Origin: CATOSK01 sp963665735
Lineage (GTDB): Bacteria; Chloroflexota; Dehalococcoidia; Lucifugimonadales; UBA3495
NCBI GenBank assembly: GCA_963665735.1
Contig: OY762444.1
Span: forward strand, 806,001 to 870,000
DNA: 64,000 nucleotides
Direction: 5' to 3'
Made by a program: the position numbers and the translations under genes. Shown here one piece after another: positions 1 through 8,024 of this stretch; the stretch's first letter is position 1, and each line of letters starts with the position of its first letter. Under the pieces are notes generated by a model. That model did not search any database. It was not told the origin of the DNA and saw only the letters and a program-made list of their open reading frames with translations.

Positions 1-288
1 GCCGTTGAGCAACACCAGCGGAGCGGCGATGCCGTCAATGCCCAGGGACAGGGTTATGTTCAGGGGGTGGCCCAGCCATTCGTAGTCGCGGACGAACTGG
101 AAACCGCCAACGCCGTAGTCGTAGCGGGCGAAAATGATTATGGAAAGAACGAAACAGACGGCGGAAACCAGTATCGCCAGATACCACGCCTGGCGGGGCT
201 GGTCTTTCCCGATGAGCATGGACAGGAAGGCGCCCACCAGGGGAACGGCGATGACGGCCAGCAGGGCGATTTCGTCAAAGGCGTTCAT
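1..288 (-). CDS. nuoM: NADH-quinone oxidoreductase subunit M, N-terminal part (cut by window edge)
   Basis: Only the first 96 codons are inside the window; the gene runs off the left edge. The translation begins MNAFDEIALLAVIAVPLVG, has two hydrophobic stretches and then the family signature LSLGIDGIAAPLVLLN, which is characteristic of NuoM, an antiporter-like proton-pumping membrane subunit of complex I. It follows nuoL on the same strand after a gap of about 210 bases that holds a dispersed repeat. The ATG at 288 is the natural start because the hydrophobic N-terminus follows at once. Confidence 0.93.
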   Translation of the reverse strand, partial: MNAFDEIALLAVIAVPLVGAFLSMLIGKDQPRQAWYLAILVSAVCFVLSIIIFARYDYGVGGFQFVRDYEWLGHPLNITLSLGIDGIAAPLVLLNG

Positions 289-345
289 CGCGTCCTAGCA
301 GTCCGCCGACGTGGAATTGATGGCCAACCATACGAAACTCAAACC

Positions 346-442
346 CGTCGTACCGACGCCGGCCCGTATCCGGGATTTTCCGCCATCATGCACGTTGTTT
401 TGCGTTGGGAATTTCTGGATTCCGGCTTTCGCCGGAATGACG
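346..442 (+). repeat. 97-bp dispersed inverted-repeat element, copy 1
   Basis: Right arm (415-442) is a hairpin-forming 28-mer reading CTGGATTCCGGC, TTTC, then GCCGGAATGACG. The left arm starting at 346 (CGTCGTACCG) is a degraded version of the arm seen at 9117, 30138, 32652 and 39487. Length from arm to arm is 97 bp, as in those four copies. It sits between nuoL and nuoM. Function is unknown; the shape resembles REP doublets or a tiny MITE. Confidence 0.75.
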
Positions 443-502
443 GTGCTTCCCGGTATGACGGTGCTTCTTTGACCAATCATCATTGCGATTAAGTCCCCAC
501 CA

Positions 503-2431
503 TTAGACGGAGCGGAGCCACCAGACCAGGGCCAGCACAATGGTCCCCAGGGTCATGGCTAAGGCGTAGGTGTAAACGTGGCCGGTGACGTGGAGACGCA
601 GGGCAACGCCGAAACGCCGGACGGTGTTGGCCGGGCCGTTGACCCCAACGTCGTTGACCACGGCGCGGTCAAAGAATCCAACGAACCGGGCCAGCACCAG
701 TACGCCCCGGTCTATGACGGATTGATACAGTTCATCCACGTAGTACTTGTTTTCGGCCAGAGACAGGAACCATTGGAACCGGCGGCGGGCCGGCTCCAGG
801 GACAAACTTCCCCGTATGTAAACCAGGTAGGCCAGCGCAAAGGCGGCGACGGCCAGAACGATAGACGTTAGACCCAGCCAGGGGACAAAGTGAAAGCCCT
901 CCGGGTGGTCCCAGAAAACGAAAGTCCCGATGCCGTCGTAGGGGCCGGGCCAGTTGAAACTTATCAAGCCGAATCCCAGGGCCAGGATGCCCAGCAGGAA
1001 CATGGTCACGGCCATCGTCCGGGGCGCGTCGTGAACGTGGTCGTAGCGGTCGGGCATGGGGCCGAAGAACACCCGGAACATGGCCCGCGCCATGTACAGG
1101 CCGCTGAGGAACGCGGTCAGCAGGGTCAGGACGATAAAGGCCGGATGGAGGTTCTTGTTGACGGCAATCAGGATTTCGTCCTTGCTCCAGAAACCGGCCA
1201 GGATGGGGATTCCGCCCAGGGACAGGGCGCCGATGGAAAAGAGCAGGGCGGTCAGGGGCATGACCTTGCGGAGTCCGCCCATCTCGCGGATGTCCAGTTC
1301 GTCGGTGCTGTGCATGACGCTGCCGGCGCCAAGGAAAAGCAGGGCCTTGGCGAAACCGTGGGCCATCAGGTGGAAAATGGCGGCGGTATAGCCGAAAGCG
1401 CCTAAGGACAGCATCATCAAACCCAGGTGGCTGATGGTGGAGTAGGCCAGGATGCGCTTCAGGTCAGTAGCAACCAAGGCGATGGTAGATGCGCCCAGGG
1501 CGGTTATCAACCCGATGATGGCAACGATTAACAGGGCATCGCCGGAGGCCTCGAAGATGGGGAAGGCGCGGGCCACCAGATAAACCCCGGCGGCGACCAT
1601 CGTTGCGGCGTGAATCAACGCGCTGACCGGGGTAGGACCTTCCATCGCATCGGGGAGCCAGACGTGCAGCGGGAATTGGGCGGACTTGCCGGCGGCCCCG
1701 GCAAACAACAGCAGGGCGGCGACGGTGGCGGTGCCCTGGCTTATTTCGCCGCTGCCCACCGCGGCGAAGGCTTCGGACATACTGAAACTGCCCACTTCCC
1801 GCCACAACAGCAGGATACCGATAAGCAAGCCCACGTCGCCGATGCGGGTGACGATAAAGGCTTTCTTGGCGGCCTCCCGCGCCGAGGGACGTTCAAACCA
1901 GAATCCGATAAGCAGGTAGGAACAAACCCCCACCAACTCCCAAGCCACGTAGAGCAGCAGGAAATTGTCGGCCAAGGCCAAGGTAAGCATGGAGGCTATG
2001 AACAGGGCGTGAAAGGCATAGTACCAGTCTATGCGGGGGTCGCCGTGCATATACCCCAGGGAATAGACCTGCACCATCAGGGCGACGAAGGTAATCAGCC
2101 CCAGCATCACCACGGTCAGGGGGTCTATGGTCATGCCCCAGAAAAGGTTGACCTGCTGGCCGGCGTCGGCGTCAACGCCGGGGATGCCGCCCTGGAACCA
2201 GGTGCGCTTGTATTCGCAGGTCAGGGCGCCGGTGGCGTCGCTGACGGCGCAACCGTCGGTTGCGGGAGAGGCCGACAGGAACCCCAGCAAGACCACCCAG
2301 AAAAGGCCGAATCCGCCGGCGATTGCCAGAATGGCCAAGGGGGAACCTTTGCCCGGAAGGTACTTCCCGAACAGGATGATGAAAGGCACGACAGCGAAGC
2401 TGAGTACCGGTATGAGCCAAGCCAGTTCCAT
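503..2431 (-). CDS. nuoL: NADH-quinone oxidoreductase subunit L
   Basis: The 642-residue product is an integral membrane protein with many transmembrane helices, the usual size for NuoL, the distal proton-pumping subunit of complex I. Family motifs are clear: the NFLLLYVAWELVGVCSYLLIGFW stretch in pieces around residues 155-177, KKAFIVTRIGD just after it, and the lysine/histidine channel region KSAQFPLHVWLPDAMEGPTP followed by SALIHAATMVAAGVY. The C-terminal long-helix region typical of NuoL is present. It lies between nuoK and nuoM in the operon; the gap to nuoK carries two GC-rich repeats. ATG start at 2431. Confidence 0.97.
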   Translation of the reverse strand: MELAWLIPVLSFAVVPFIILFGKYLPGKGSPLAILAIAGGFGLFWVVLLGFLSASPATDGCAVSDATGALTCEYKRTWFQGGIPGVDADAGQQVNLFWGMTIDPLTVVMLGLITFVALMVQVYSLGYMHGDPRIDWYYAFHALFIASMLTLALADNFLLLYVAWELVGVCSYLLIGFWFERPSAREAAKKAFIVTRIGDVGLLIGILLLWREVGSFSMSEAFAAVGSGEISQGTATVAALLLFAGAAGKSAQFPLHVWLPDAMEGPTPVSALIHAATMVAAGVYLVARAFPIFEASGDALLIVAIIGLITALGASTIALVATDLKRILAYSTISHLGLMMLSLGAFGYTAAIFHLMAHGFAKALLFLGAGSVMHSTDELDIREMGGLRKVMPLTALLFSIGALSLGGIPILAGFWSKDEILIAVNKNLHPAFIVLTLLTAFLSGLYMARAMFRVFFGPMPDRYDHVHDAPRTMAVTMFLLGILALGFGLISFNWPGPYDGIGTFVFWDHPEGFHFVPWLGLTSIVLAVAAFALAYLVYIRGSLSLEPARRRFQWFLSLAENKYYVDELYQSVIDRGVLVLARFVGFFDRAVVNDVGVNGPANTVRRFGVALRLHVTGHVYTYALAMTLGTIVLALVWWLRSV

Positions 2432-2450
2432 TCAGGCTTGCACCTTGGGG

Positions 2451-2672
2451 GGGTTCACCCCCACCCTGGCCCTCCCCCTCGTAGGGGGAGGGGATTTTTC
2501 ATGTACCCATCCGAAGGTCTCTTGGGCGGTCATTTCCCAACGGGGGTTCACCCCCACCCTGGCCCTCCCCCTCGTAAGGGGAGGGGACTTCTCCAATTCG
2601 CTTTTGGATATTGGGGGACAACTAGATTTTTCATCCACGACGATATGGATTCCCGCTTTCGCGGGAATGACG
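2451..2672 (+). repeat. Two copies of a C/G-rich hairpin repeat plus one solo arm
   Basis: Copies at about 2451-2510 and 2545-2590 both read TTCACCCCCACCCTGGCCC, then CTCCCCCTCG and its inverted complement GGGGGAGGGGA, ending in T-rich sequence. A CCCGC variant of the solo hairpin arm follows at 2647-2672 (TTCCCGCTTTCGCGGGAATGACG in essence). Related GC-rich copies occur near 9230, 11268, 12160, 13651, 19390 and 58275. They fill the nuoK-nuoL gap and could act as terminators or processing sites. Confidence 0.75.
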
Positions 2673-2720
2673 GGATTGGGGCGGGAGGCGGAATTGTTGT
2701 TGAATGGCGGCATCCGGCGA

Positions 2721-3041
2721 CTACCACTTCATCAGGTTTATTTCGTCCACGTTGACGGTGGAGCGGTTGCGGTACATCCGCAGGATTATCGCCAGGGCCA
2801 AGCCTACCTCGGCGGCGGCGACGGTAATAACGAATATGGCGATTATCTGGCCGTCGAAGTTGGAGAAACGACCAACGCCCTCCAGGTGGGCGGCGGCGGC
2901 GATAAGGTTGATGTTGACGGCGTTGAGCATCAACTCAATGGACATGACTATCAGGACGGCGCTGCGGCGGGCCAACACGCCGTACAAGCCGATGACAAAG
3001 AGGGCTGCGCTAAGCAGTTGGAAATAGAGTAGAGGGGTCAA
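2721..3041 (-). CDS. nuoK: NADH-quinone oxidoreductase subunit K
   Basis: The 106-residue product has three predicted transmembrane helices and the two membrane glutamates typical of NuoK: SIELMLNAVN in helix 2 and AAAEVGLALAI in helix 3. NuoK is a small membrane subunit of the complex I proton path. The start is TTG at 3041, directly abutting the TAA stop of nuoJ, so translational coupling is likely. It follows nuoJ and precedes nuoL as in most nuo operons. Confidence 0.95.
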   Translation of the reverse strand: MTPLLYFQLLSAALFVIGLYGVLARRSAVLIVMSIELMLNAVNINLIAAAAHLEGVGRFSNFDGQIIAIFVITVAAAEVGLALAIILRMYRNRSTVNVDEINLMKW

Positions 3042-3530
3042 TTAGCTTTCCGGCCTGTTCCCGGTTCGGGCGATGATTATGGCCCCAATCAGGGCTACCA
3101 GCAAGACCAGGGAAGCCACCTCAAAGGGAATGGCCCACCGGGTAAACAAAGAGTTGGCTAATTCGCTCAGGGCCGGGTTCTGCGGGGTTGATTCCACCGC
3201 GGGGCCGCGCCACAGGGCCGTTGCCAACACCGCGCCCAACGCAATGGCGGCGACGGCGGCCAAGGGCCATTGGCGGTTATCGGTGATGCGAGGGTACTCC
3301 GACGACCGGGTTAGCATGATGGCGAAAAGCAACACGATGATGATGGCCCCGCCGTAAATGAGCACCTGCACCAAGGCCAGAAACTCGGTGAACAACAGCA
3401 GGTATATTCCGGCCACGGCCATGAGGGACAGCAACAGAAACAGGGCGGCATGAACGACATTGCGGGTAAGGACAACACCGAGTCCGCCCAACAGGGTCAA
3501 TGCCGCCAAGACGCCGAATAACCAGGTCAT
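3042..3530 (-). CDS. nuoJ: NADH-quinone oxidoreductase subunit J
   Basis: The 162-residue membrane protein begins MTWLFGVLAALTLLGGLGVV and contains NVVHAALFLLLSLMAVAGIY and LVQVLIYGGAIIIVLLFAIM, the standard NuoJ helix 2 and 3 signatures. The C-terminal helix ends in ARTGNRPES. NuoJ is part of the membrane arm of complex I. The upstream gap to the small Cys-rich ORF holds a short palindromic repeat, whereas the downstream junction with nuoK has no gap at all. Confidence 0.95.
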   Translation of the reverse strand: MTWLFGVLAALTLLGGLGVVLTRNVVHAALFLLLSLMAVAGIYLLLFTEFLALVQVLIYGGAIIIVLLFAIMLTRSSEYPRITDNRQWPLAAVAAIALGAVLATALWRGPAVESTPQNPALSELANSLFTRWAIPFEVASLVLLVALIGAIIIARTGNRPES

Positions 3531-3672
3531 AGCGGGATAACCCCCCGGTTGGGGCCGGCGGGTGCGGCTTCCCTAAGTTGCTGATGGCGCATTGGCCGGA
3601 CAATCAATTGAACCATAAGGGATTTTATCCGGTAATCGGTGACTGTTGAATTGACGGTTGACCCGGCAAGCC

Positions 3673-3700
3673 CGTCATACCGGCCTTCGCCGGTATGACG
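3673..3700. repeat. 28-bp perfect palindrome related to the 97-bp element
   Basis: CGTCATACCGGC, a CTTC tetraloop, then GCCGGTATGACG: both halves are exact complements. The left half equals the outer left arm of the 97-bp elements, so this looks like a deletion product in which the centre was lost. It lies in the 225-base gap between the Cys-rich ORF and nuoJ inside the nuo operon. Confidence 0.8.
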
Positions 3701-3755
3701 AGTTTAGTATCGGATGACGGGTTGAGCATCATGGGAATTGTCATGCCATTTGCCC

Positions 3756-3992
3756 TTAACCCAGCGACCGCAGGATTTCGCAGGACTGGCAACGGCATTG
3801 GGCCGGATGGACGGCCGGCGTTTCGGCGTCTTTCGGGGCCGGCTTGAACCTGGACAGGAAACTGCGCCACATACCATAGATGGATGGGCGCGATTTGCGT
3901 TCCAGGAACCGCTGGGTACATTCCACACAGGTGCAATAGACCGGGTGGACACCAGAGCGGCTGGAATAGCGTTCGTCTTCTCTCTTGGGCAA
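3756..3992 (-). CDS. Small Cys-rich protein with duplicated HPxxCxCxxC motif
   Basis: I do not recognise a named family. The 78-residue product has two copies of one motif, VHPVYCTCVEC (residues 15-25) and VHPAQCRCQSC near the C-terminus, separated by a basic linker (RFLERKSRPSIYGMWRSFLSRFK). Six cysteines in two CxCxxC groups plus two histidines suggest a metal site, most likely zinc or an iron-sulfur cluster. The start is TTG at 3992, 24 bases after the nuoI stop, preceded by a GGTGAC-like ribosome site. Its position between nuoI, the 2x[4Fe-4S] subunit, and nuoJ suggests a role in complex I assembly or electron transfer; this is inference. Mature family assignment is open. Confidence 0.7.
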   Translation of the reverse strand: MPKREDERYSSRSGVHPVYCTCVECTQRFLERKSRPSIYGMWRSFLSRFKPAPKDAETPAVHPAQCRCQSCEILRSLG

Positions 3993-4016
3993 GGCGTTGT
4001 GTCACCAATACTTGAT

Positions 4017-4562
4017 TCAGGATGCGGCGGCGGTTTCGGCGTTGGCCTGGGCCTTGGCGGCCTCTTCCGCTTCCTTACGCTGCTTTTCCAGGACGGAAGG
4101 GGGAATCCAGCCGGTTTCCTGCTGGTACTTGCGGCCAATCTGCAACAGGGCGGGCAGGTCAACCCGGTCACCGTTGCGCTGGTAGGTGCTCATTTCGTGT
4201 TCGTGGCTCATCACGATGGCGTCGAAATTGCACAACTCGACGCAGATGCCGCACAGGATACAACGGTTCAGGTTAATCTCAAAGTAGTCAATAATCTTGC
4301 GGCGGGAACTTTCCCCTTCGGCATGAAGGGGGTTGTCCTTCATGCTGGCCGACATACATTGGGTAGGGCAGTTGCGGATGCAGACCATACAGCCGGTGCA
4401 GAAGGGTTCGGGAACGTCGTCATCCCAGGTCAGGGCCGGGAATCCCATGAAACGGTCCTGCACCGGAGTGGGGGCCTTGGGGTATTCCTGGGTCACGGGC
4501 CGGCGCATCCCCTTCAAGGCGGAGGTGAAGGTCAACATCATCCCCTTGACGCTATTCAGCAT
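4017..4562 (-). CDS. nuoI: NADH-quinone oxidoreductase subunit I (2x[4Fe-4S] ferredoxin-like)
   Basis: The product carries two [4Fe-4S] binding motifs, CTGCMVCIRNCP and CILCGICVELC, as expected for NuoI, which relays electrons in the peripheral arm of complex I. The ATG at 4562 (MLNSVKGMMLTF) is chosen over a longer reading because GGAGGAG lies just upstream. The C-terminus has an Ala/Lys/Glu-rich tail (EKQRKEAEEAAKAQANAE) longer than usual. It follows nuoH by about 80 bases and precedes the Cys-rich mini-gene. Confidence 0.95.
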   Translation of the reverse strand: MLNSVKGMMLTFTSALKGMRRPVTQEYPKAPTPVQDRFMGFPALTWDDDVPEPFCTGCMVCIRNCPTQCMSASMKDNPLHAEGESSRRKIIDYFEINLNRCILCGICVELCNFDAIVMSHEHEMSTYQRNGDRVDLPALLQIGRKYQQETGWIPPSVLEKQRKEAEEAAKAQANAETAAAS

Positions 4563-4643
4563 TGGGTCTCCTCCGTTACATTCGGTTGGCGGACGGGGCC
4601 GGCTGAGGGCCGGGGCCATGTCCTGCCGGGACGGTTTCGGTAT

Positions 4644-5780
4644 TCACGACGGCCGGGCCGCCCTTCGCTGGGCCAACTGCTGCTGTTGGCGGGCCTTGAT
4701 TTCGGCAATCCGGCTGACCGGGGCCATCATCCGCCGGTAAATGAGGTATCCCACCACCGCCAGCCCTGCCAGGGACATTATAGTCAAAGTCCAGGGCGGG
4801 AGACCATAGAAAAGGTAAACGGCGGTGATAACTATGGTGTAGAAAGACAACGGCACCATGACTTTCCAGGCGAAGGCCATGAGCTGGTCAATCCGCAACC
4901 GGGGGAAGGTTCCCCGTACCCAGAAAACCAGCAGCACCAGCGCATAGACCTTAATCAGGAACCACACCACGCCGGGCAGTACCGGGCCTAACCACCCGCC
5001 CAGGAAAAGCAGGGCAGCCAGGGCCGCTATTGCGAAGGTGTTGATGTATTCGGCCAGGAAGAACACGGCCCAATGAGCGCCGCTGTATTCGACGAAGGGG
5101 CCGCCGACAACTTCCGATTCGGCGTGGTAAATGTCGAAGGGAGTGCGGCCCACTTCGGCCAGGCCGGCGATGAAGAAGATAACCAGTCCCAAGGGAAGAA
5201 TGGCGCCGTACAAGACCGGGTTCTGGTTTTCAACGATAACGCGCAGGTCGAGGGACTGGGCCAGCATGGCGACGGCCACCACTACCAGGATGACCGGGAT
5301 TTCGTAGCTGATTAGCTGGGCGGCGGAGCGCAACCCGCCAAGAATCCCGTACTTGTTGGCCGAACCCCAGCCGGCCAGCACCAGGCCAAGGATGCCCACG
5401 ACGGCAAAGGCGGTTATGTAAAAGAGGCCGAGTTCCAGGTTCTTGATTACCAGGTTGTTAGCCGCCGGGATGGTGACCCAAATCATAAAGGCGGACACCA
5501 CCACGATGACCGGGGCAACCCAGAAGATTGCCTTGTCGGAGGCGGAGGGCAGGATGTCCTCTTTGACCACCAGCTTGATAGCGTCGGCGATGGGCTGCAT
5601 CAGCCCCAAGGGGCCAGTGCGGGTGGGGCCAAGACGCAACTGGAGCCGGCCCAGAGCCTTGCGTTCCAGCCAAATCATAGACAGGACAACCACGGAGAGG
5701 CCGACGAACATCCCCAGCAGGGCGGCCAGAATCCAGCCGATTTCCACCAGTCCGACGGCGAGCAGGGCGGTAGGGAACAT
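4644..5780 (-). CDS. nuoH: NADH-quinone oxidoreductase subunit H
   Basis: The 378-residue multi-spanning protein contains the NuoH signatures MIWLERKALGRLQLRLGPTR, QPIADAIKLVVKED and the quinone-site loop AGLAEVGRTPFDIYHAESEVVGGPFVEYSG. NuoH anchors the peripheral arm to the membrane and forms part of the quinone chamber. Its ATG overlaps the stop of nuoD in a TGATG arrangement, so the two are translationally coupled. The C-terminus adds a basic Gln/Arg-rich tail (KARQQQQLAQRRAARPS). Confidence 0.97.
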   Translation of the reverse strand: MFPTALLAVGLVEIGWILAALLGMFVGLSVVVLSMIWLERKALGRLQLRLGPTRTGPLGLMQPIADAIKLVVKEDILPSASDKAIFWVAPVIVVVSAFMIWVTIPAANNLVIKNLELGLFYITAFAVVGILGLVLAGWGSANKYGILGGLRSAAQLISYEIPVILVVVAVAMLAQSLDLRVIVENQNPVLYGAILPLGLVIFFIAGLAEVGRTPFDIYHAESEVVGGPFVEYSGAHWAVFFLAEYINTFAIAALAALLFLGGWLGPVLPGVVWFLIKVYALVLLVFWVRGTFPRLRIDQLMAFAWKVMVPLSFYTIVITAVYLFYGLPPWTLTIMSLAGLAVVGYLIYRRMMAPVSRIAEIKARQQQQLAQRRAARPS

Positions 5781-6910
5781 CAGCGGTCAACCTCGCCCAG
5801 AACGATGTCCAGGGAACCAAGGATAACAACGGAGTCGGCAACCCAGGCGTCGCGGAGCAGCCGTTTCAGGGCCGACAAGTTGCAGAAAGACGGCGGGCGC
5901 ACTTTCAGGCGATAGGGTCGGTCGGCGCCCTTGCTGACCAGGTAAACGCCGATTTCGCCCCGGGGGTTTTCGGCCCGGACATAGACTTCGCCTTCGGGGG
6001 GACGGATGAGACGGCGGCCCAGCGACGACGTGACCGGGCCGTCGGGCATCTGCTCCAACGCCTGCTCCACGATGGAAAGGGACTGGTACATTTCCTGCAC
6101 CCGAACCCAATGGCGGTCCCAGCAATCGCCGTCCAGCCCTACGGGAACCTCGAAGTCGAAACGGTCATAGACGGAATAGGGCTGGGCCTTGCGGACATCG
6201 TACTCGACGCCGCAGCCCCGCAGACAGGGGCCGGTCAGCCCGAAGTCAATGGCCTCTTCGGGGGTAATCGCCCCCACGTCCTTGGTACGGGAAAGGAAAA
6301 TTTCGTTGAAGGTAAGAATGTTGTCGCTTTCCTCAATGTCGGTGTGAAGCAGGGGGAGCAGGTCGGCAATCATCCGTTGGAAGTTGTCGGGCAGGTCTTC
6401 TTTCAAGCCGCCGATGCGAAAATAATTGTGCATCATGCGGGCGCCGGAGACGGCCTCGAACAACGCCTGGATGCGCTCCCGCCCGCGGAAGGAAAACATG
6501 GTCGGGGTCATGGCGCCGGCGTCCAGGCCGATGGTGCCGACGTAGAGCAAATGACTGGCGATGCGGTTGAGTTCGCAGAGGATTACCCGGACGTACTCGG
6601 CGCGTTCCGGCACTTCCAGGCCCATCAGCTTTTCGACGGCCTGGCAGTAAACCAGTTCGTTGTTGAAGTTGGCAACGTAGTCCAGCCGGTCAAAAAGGGT
6701 GACAATCTGGTGGTACTGCTCGCCCTCGCAGATTTTTTCGGAACCGCGGTGCAGGTAGCCGATATGGGGTTCAACGTCAACAATTTTTTCGCCGTCAATC
6801 CAAAGCACCATGCGAAAAACGCCGTGGGTGGAAGGATGCTGCGGCCCCATGTTGAGGAGCAGTTCCACCGATTGAGCGTCGCGGCTGATTTGGGTTTGGA
6901 TTTCGGTCAT
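5780..6910 (-). CDS. nuoD: NADH-quinone oxidoreductase subunit D (49 kDa subunit)
   Basis: The 376-residue product begins MTEIQTQISRDAQSVELLLNMGPQHPSTHGVFR, with the invariant GPQHPSTHG quinone-site loop. Further NuoD features are IGYLHRGSEK, RLDYVANFNNE and the C-terminal APSFCNLSAL-like and LGSLDIVLGEVDR segments. NuoD forms the quinone reduction site with NuoB and NuoH. It is a separate gene, not fused to nuoC. Upstream lie two HicB-like ORFs that separate it from nuoC, an unusual arrangement. Confidence 0.97.
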   Translation of the reverse strand: MTEIQTQISRDAQSVELLLNMGPQHPSTHGVFRMVLWIDGEKIVDVEPHIGYLHRGSEKICEGEQYHQIVTLFDRLDYVANFNNELVYCQAVEKLMGLEVPERAEYVRVILCELNRIASHLLYVGTIGLDAGAMTPTMFSFRGRERIQALFEAVSGARMMHNYFRIGGLKEDLPDNFQRMIADLLPLLHTDIEESDNILTFNEIFLSRTKDVGAITPEEAIDFGLTGPCLRGCGVEYDVRKAQPYSVYDRFDFEVPVGLDGDCWDRHWVRVQEMYQSLSIVEQALEQMPDGPVTSSLGRRLIRPPEGEVYVRAENPRGEIGVYLVSKGADRPYRLKVRPPSFCNLSALKRLLRDAWVADSVVILGSLDIVLGEVDR

Positions 6911-6943
6911 TGCAATTGACGTTTCAAGAACGGGATTGCCGGG

Positions 6944-7213
6944 TTATATGAAGGTGATGTTGGGTTCCCGGGGCGGCACTACCAAGCTGCTCATCCAAAC
7001 TTCGTCGTTGTCGTAGAAACCGGCCTCAATCAACACTTCGTCAAGGATGCCCAGGTTTTCGCAGTCCTCCAGGTAAAGGTTAATCTCCCTTTGGAGGGAC
7101 TGGCGGGCCTGCTCCGGGGTGTCGCCAAAGCCGGTCATAACCAGTTCGGGGCAAAAAGCCTGACAGGTCTTTCCGGCGCGGGTTTCTTCGATTTGATAAA
7201 CGATGCGGTCCAT
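6944..7213 (-). CDS. HicB-like small protein, second of two in the nuo operon
   Basis: The 89-residue product begins MDRIVYQIEETRAGKTCQAFCPELVMTGFGDTPEQARQ: a beta-hairpin, a hydrophobic strand, then an amphipathic helix, the pattern of the HicB/UPF0150 half of RNase H-like antitoxins. A longer reading from 7348 overlaps the upstream ORF and is rejected. No DNA-binding helix-turn-helix is visible and no HicA toxin is nearby. It sits 33 bases upstream of nuoD on the same strand, so it is co-transcribed with complex I genes. Function is unknown; the family call rests on motif reading only. Confidence 0.7.
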   Translation of the reverse strand: MDRIVYQIEETRAGKTCQAFCPELVMTGFGDTPEQARQSLQREINLYLEDCENLGILDEVLIEAGFYDNDEVWMSSLVVPPREPNITFI

Positions 7214-7244
7214 CAGCAGCGGCCGGCGGCGGGAGTGACCCGGG

Positions 7245-7496
7245 TCACTCCGCAAACTCCAGTTGAATCTCAGTGTCCTCTTCCAAGCCGGGGAAACCGG
7301 CGTCGGAGAGGGCTTGGCCCAAGGTCTCGGCGGCTTCGTGGGACTCAATCCAGCCGCGCAGGGTTTCCACCAACTGGTCCTGGGCGCGGGTCACGGAATC
7401 GCCGGCACCGGACAGCCCCAAGGGTTCCAGGGCGGCGATGTAGCCGTCTTCCCCGGAGACAACCTTAGCGGTTAAAACCAACGGTTCCGTCGTCAT
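7245..7496 (-). CDS. HicB-like small protein, first of two in the nuo operon
   Basis: The 83-residue product begins MTTEPLVLTAKVVSGEDGYIAALEPLGLSGAGDSVTRAQDQLVETLRGWIE. The V-x-GEDGYIAALEPLGLSGAGDS-x-x-A pattern followed by an amphipathic helix is typical of HicB/UPF0150 domains. The acidic C-terminus (EEDTEIQLEFAE) ends without a DNA-binding domain. It lies 9 bases after the nuoC stop and 31 bases before the next HicB-like gene. The two proteins share a fold pattern rather than close sequence. A role as complex I accessory factors is possible but unproven. Confidence 0.72.
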   Translation of the reverse strand: MTTEPLVLTAKVVSGEDGYIAALEPLGLSGAGDSVTRAQDQLVETLRGWIESHEAAETLGQALSDAGFPGLEEDTEIQLEFAE

Positions 7497-7505
7497 AAAA
7501 GGCGG

Positions 7506-8024
7506 CTAGAACTCCTGATAATCGTAAAGGGGAAATTCCTTGCGTCCCGGAAACCCCTCGAACTCATCGTAAAGCAACAGGGGCGCCAAGTCGGGGTGGC
7601 CCTCAAACTCGACGCCGAAAAGGTCATGGACTTCCCGCTCGTACCAGTCGGCGGCCTCCCAAACGGAGCAGACCGACGGCAGCCGGGGGGTATCGTAGGG
7701 CAGGTCAGCCTTGACAACCAGGGTTTGCTCTTGGGACATGGAGAGCAGGAAGTAAACCATCTGGAAGTATTCTTCGTAGTCCACGCAGGTCAGGCAGAGC
7801 AGCAGGGTGAAGTCCAGGCCGGGGCCGGTCTTGACGGCGCGGCACAGGGCCGCAACGTCAGCGGGGTTGACGGTGAGTTGGGGGAGGTCTTTCATCACGC
7901 CCGGCTGGGGGTGAAAGTCGGCCAGGAACTCTTCGCAGCGGGCCAGCAGTTCCCGCCCGGAATCGGTAAGCTGGGAGAAGTCGGGCTGGGACTCTTCGGG
8001 CGAGTCGTGGCTATCGGGAGGCAC
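7506..8024 (-). CDS. nuoC: NADH-quinone oxidoreductase subunit C (30 kDa subunit)
   Basis: The 172-residue soluble protein has the NuoC signature EREVHDLFGVEFEGHPDLAPLLLYDEFEGFPGRKEFPL near its C-terminus, here split in the text into its recognisable parts EREVHDLFGVEFEGHPDL and GFPGRKEFPLYDY. NuoC is a peripheral-arm subunit contacting NuoD. Its start overlaps the end of nuoB by 14 bases. The N-terminal 25 residues (PDSHDSPEESQPDFSQL) are a polar extension. Confidence 0.95.
   Translation of the reverse strand: MPPDSHDSPEESQPDFSQLTDSGRELLARCEEFLADFHPQPGVMKDLPQLTVNPADVAALCRAVKTGPGLDFTLLLCLTCVDYEEYFQMVYFLLSMSQEQTLVVKADLPYDTPRLPSVCSVWEAADWYEREVHDLFGVEFEGHPDLAPLLLYDEFEGFPGRKEFPLYDYQEF

Noticed and set aside
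2432..2713. 93-codon minus-strand ORF between nuoK and nuoL
   Set aside because: It consists of translated repeat sequence (SPPLTRGRARVGVNP twice) and is not a gene.
7214..7348. N-terminal extension of the second HicB-like ORF
   Set aside because: The added 45 residues are low-complexity Pro/Arg sequence from an overlapping frame of the first HicB-like gene; ATG 7213 gives a normal domain start.
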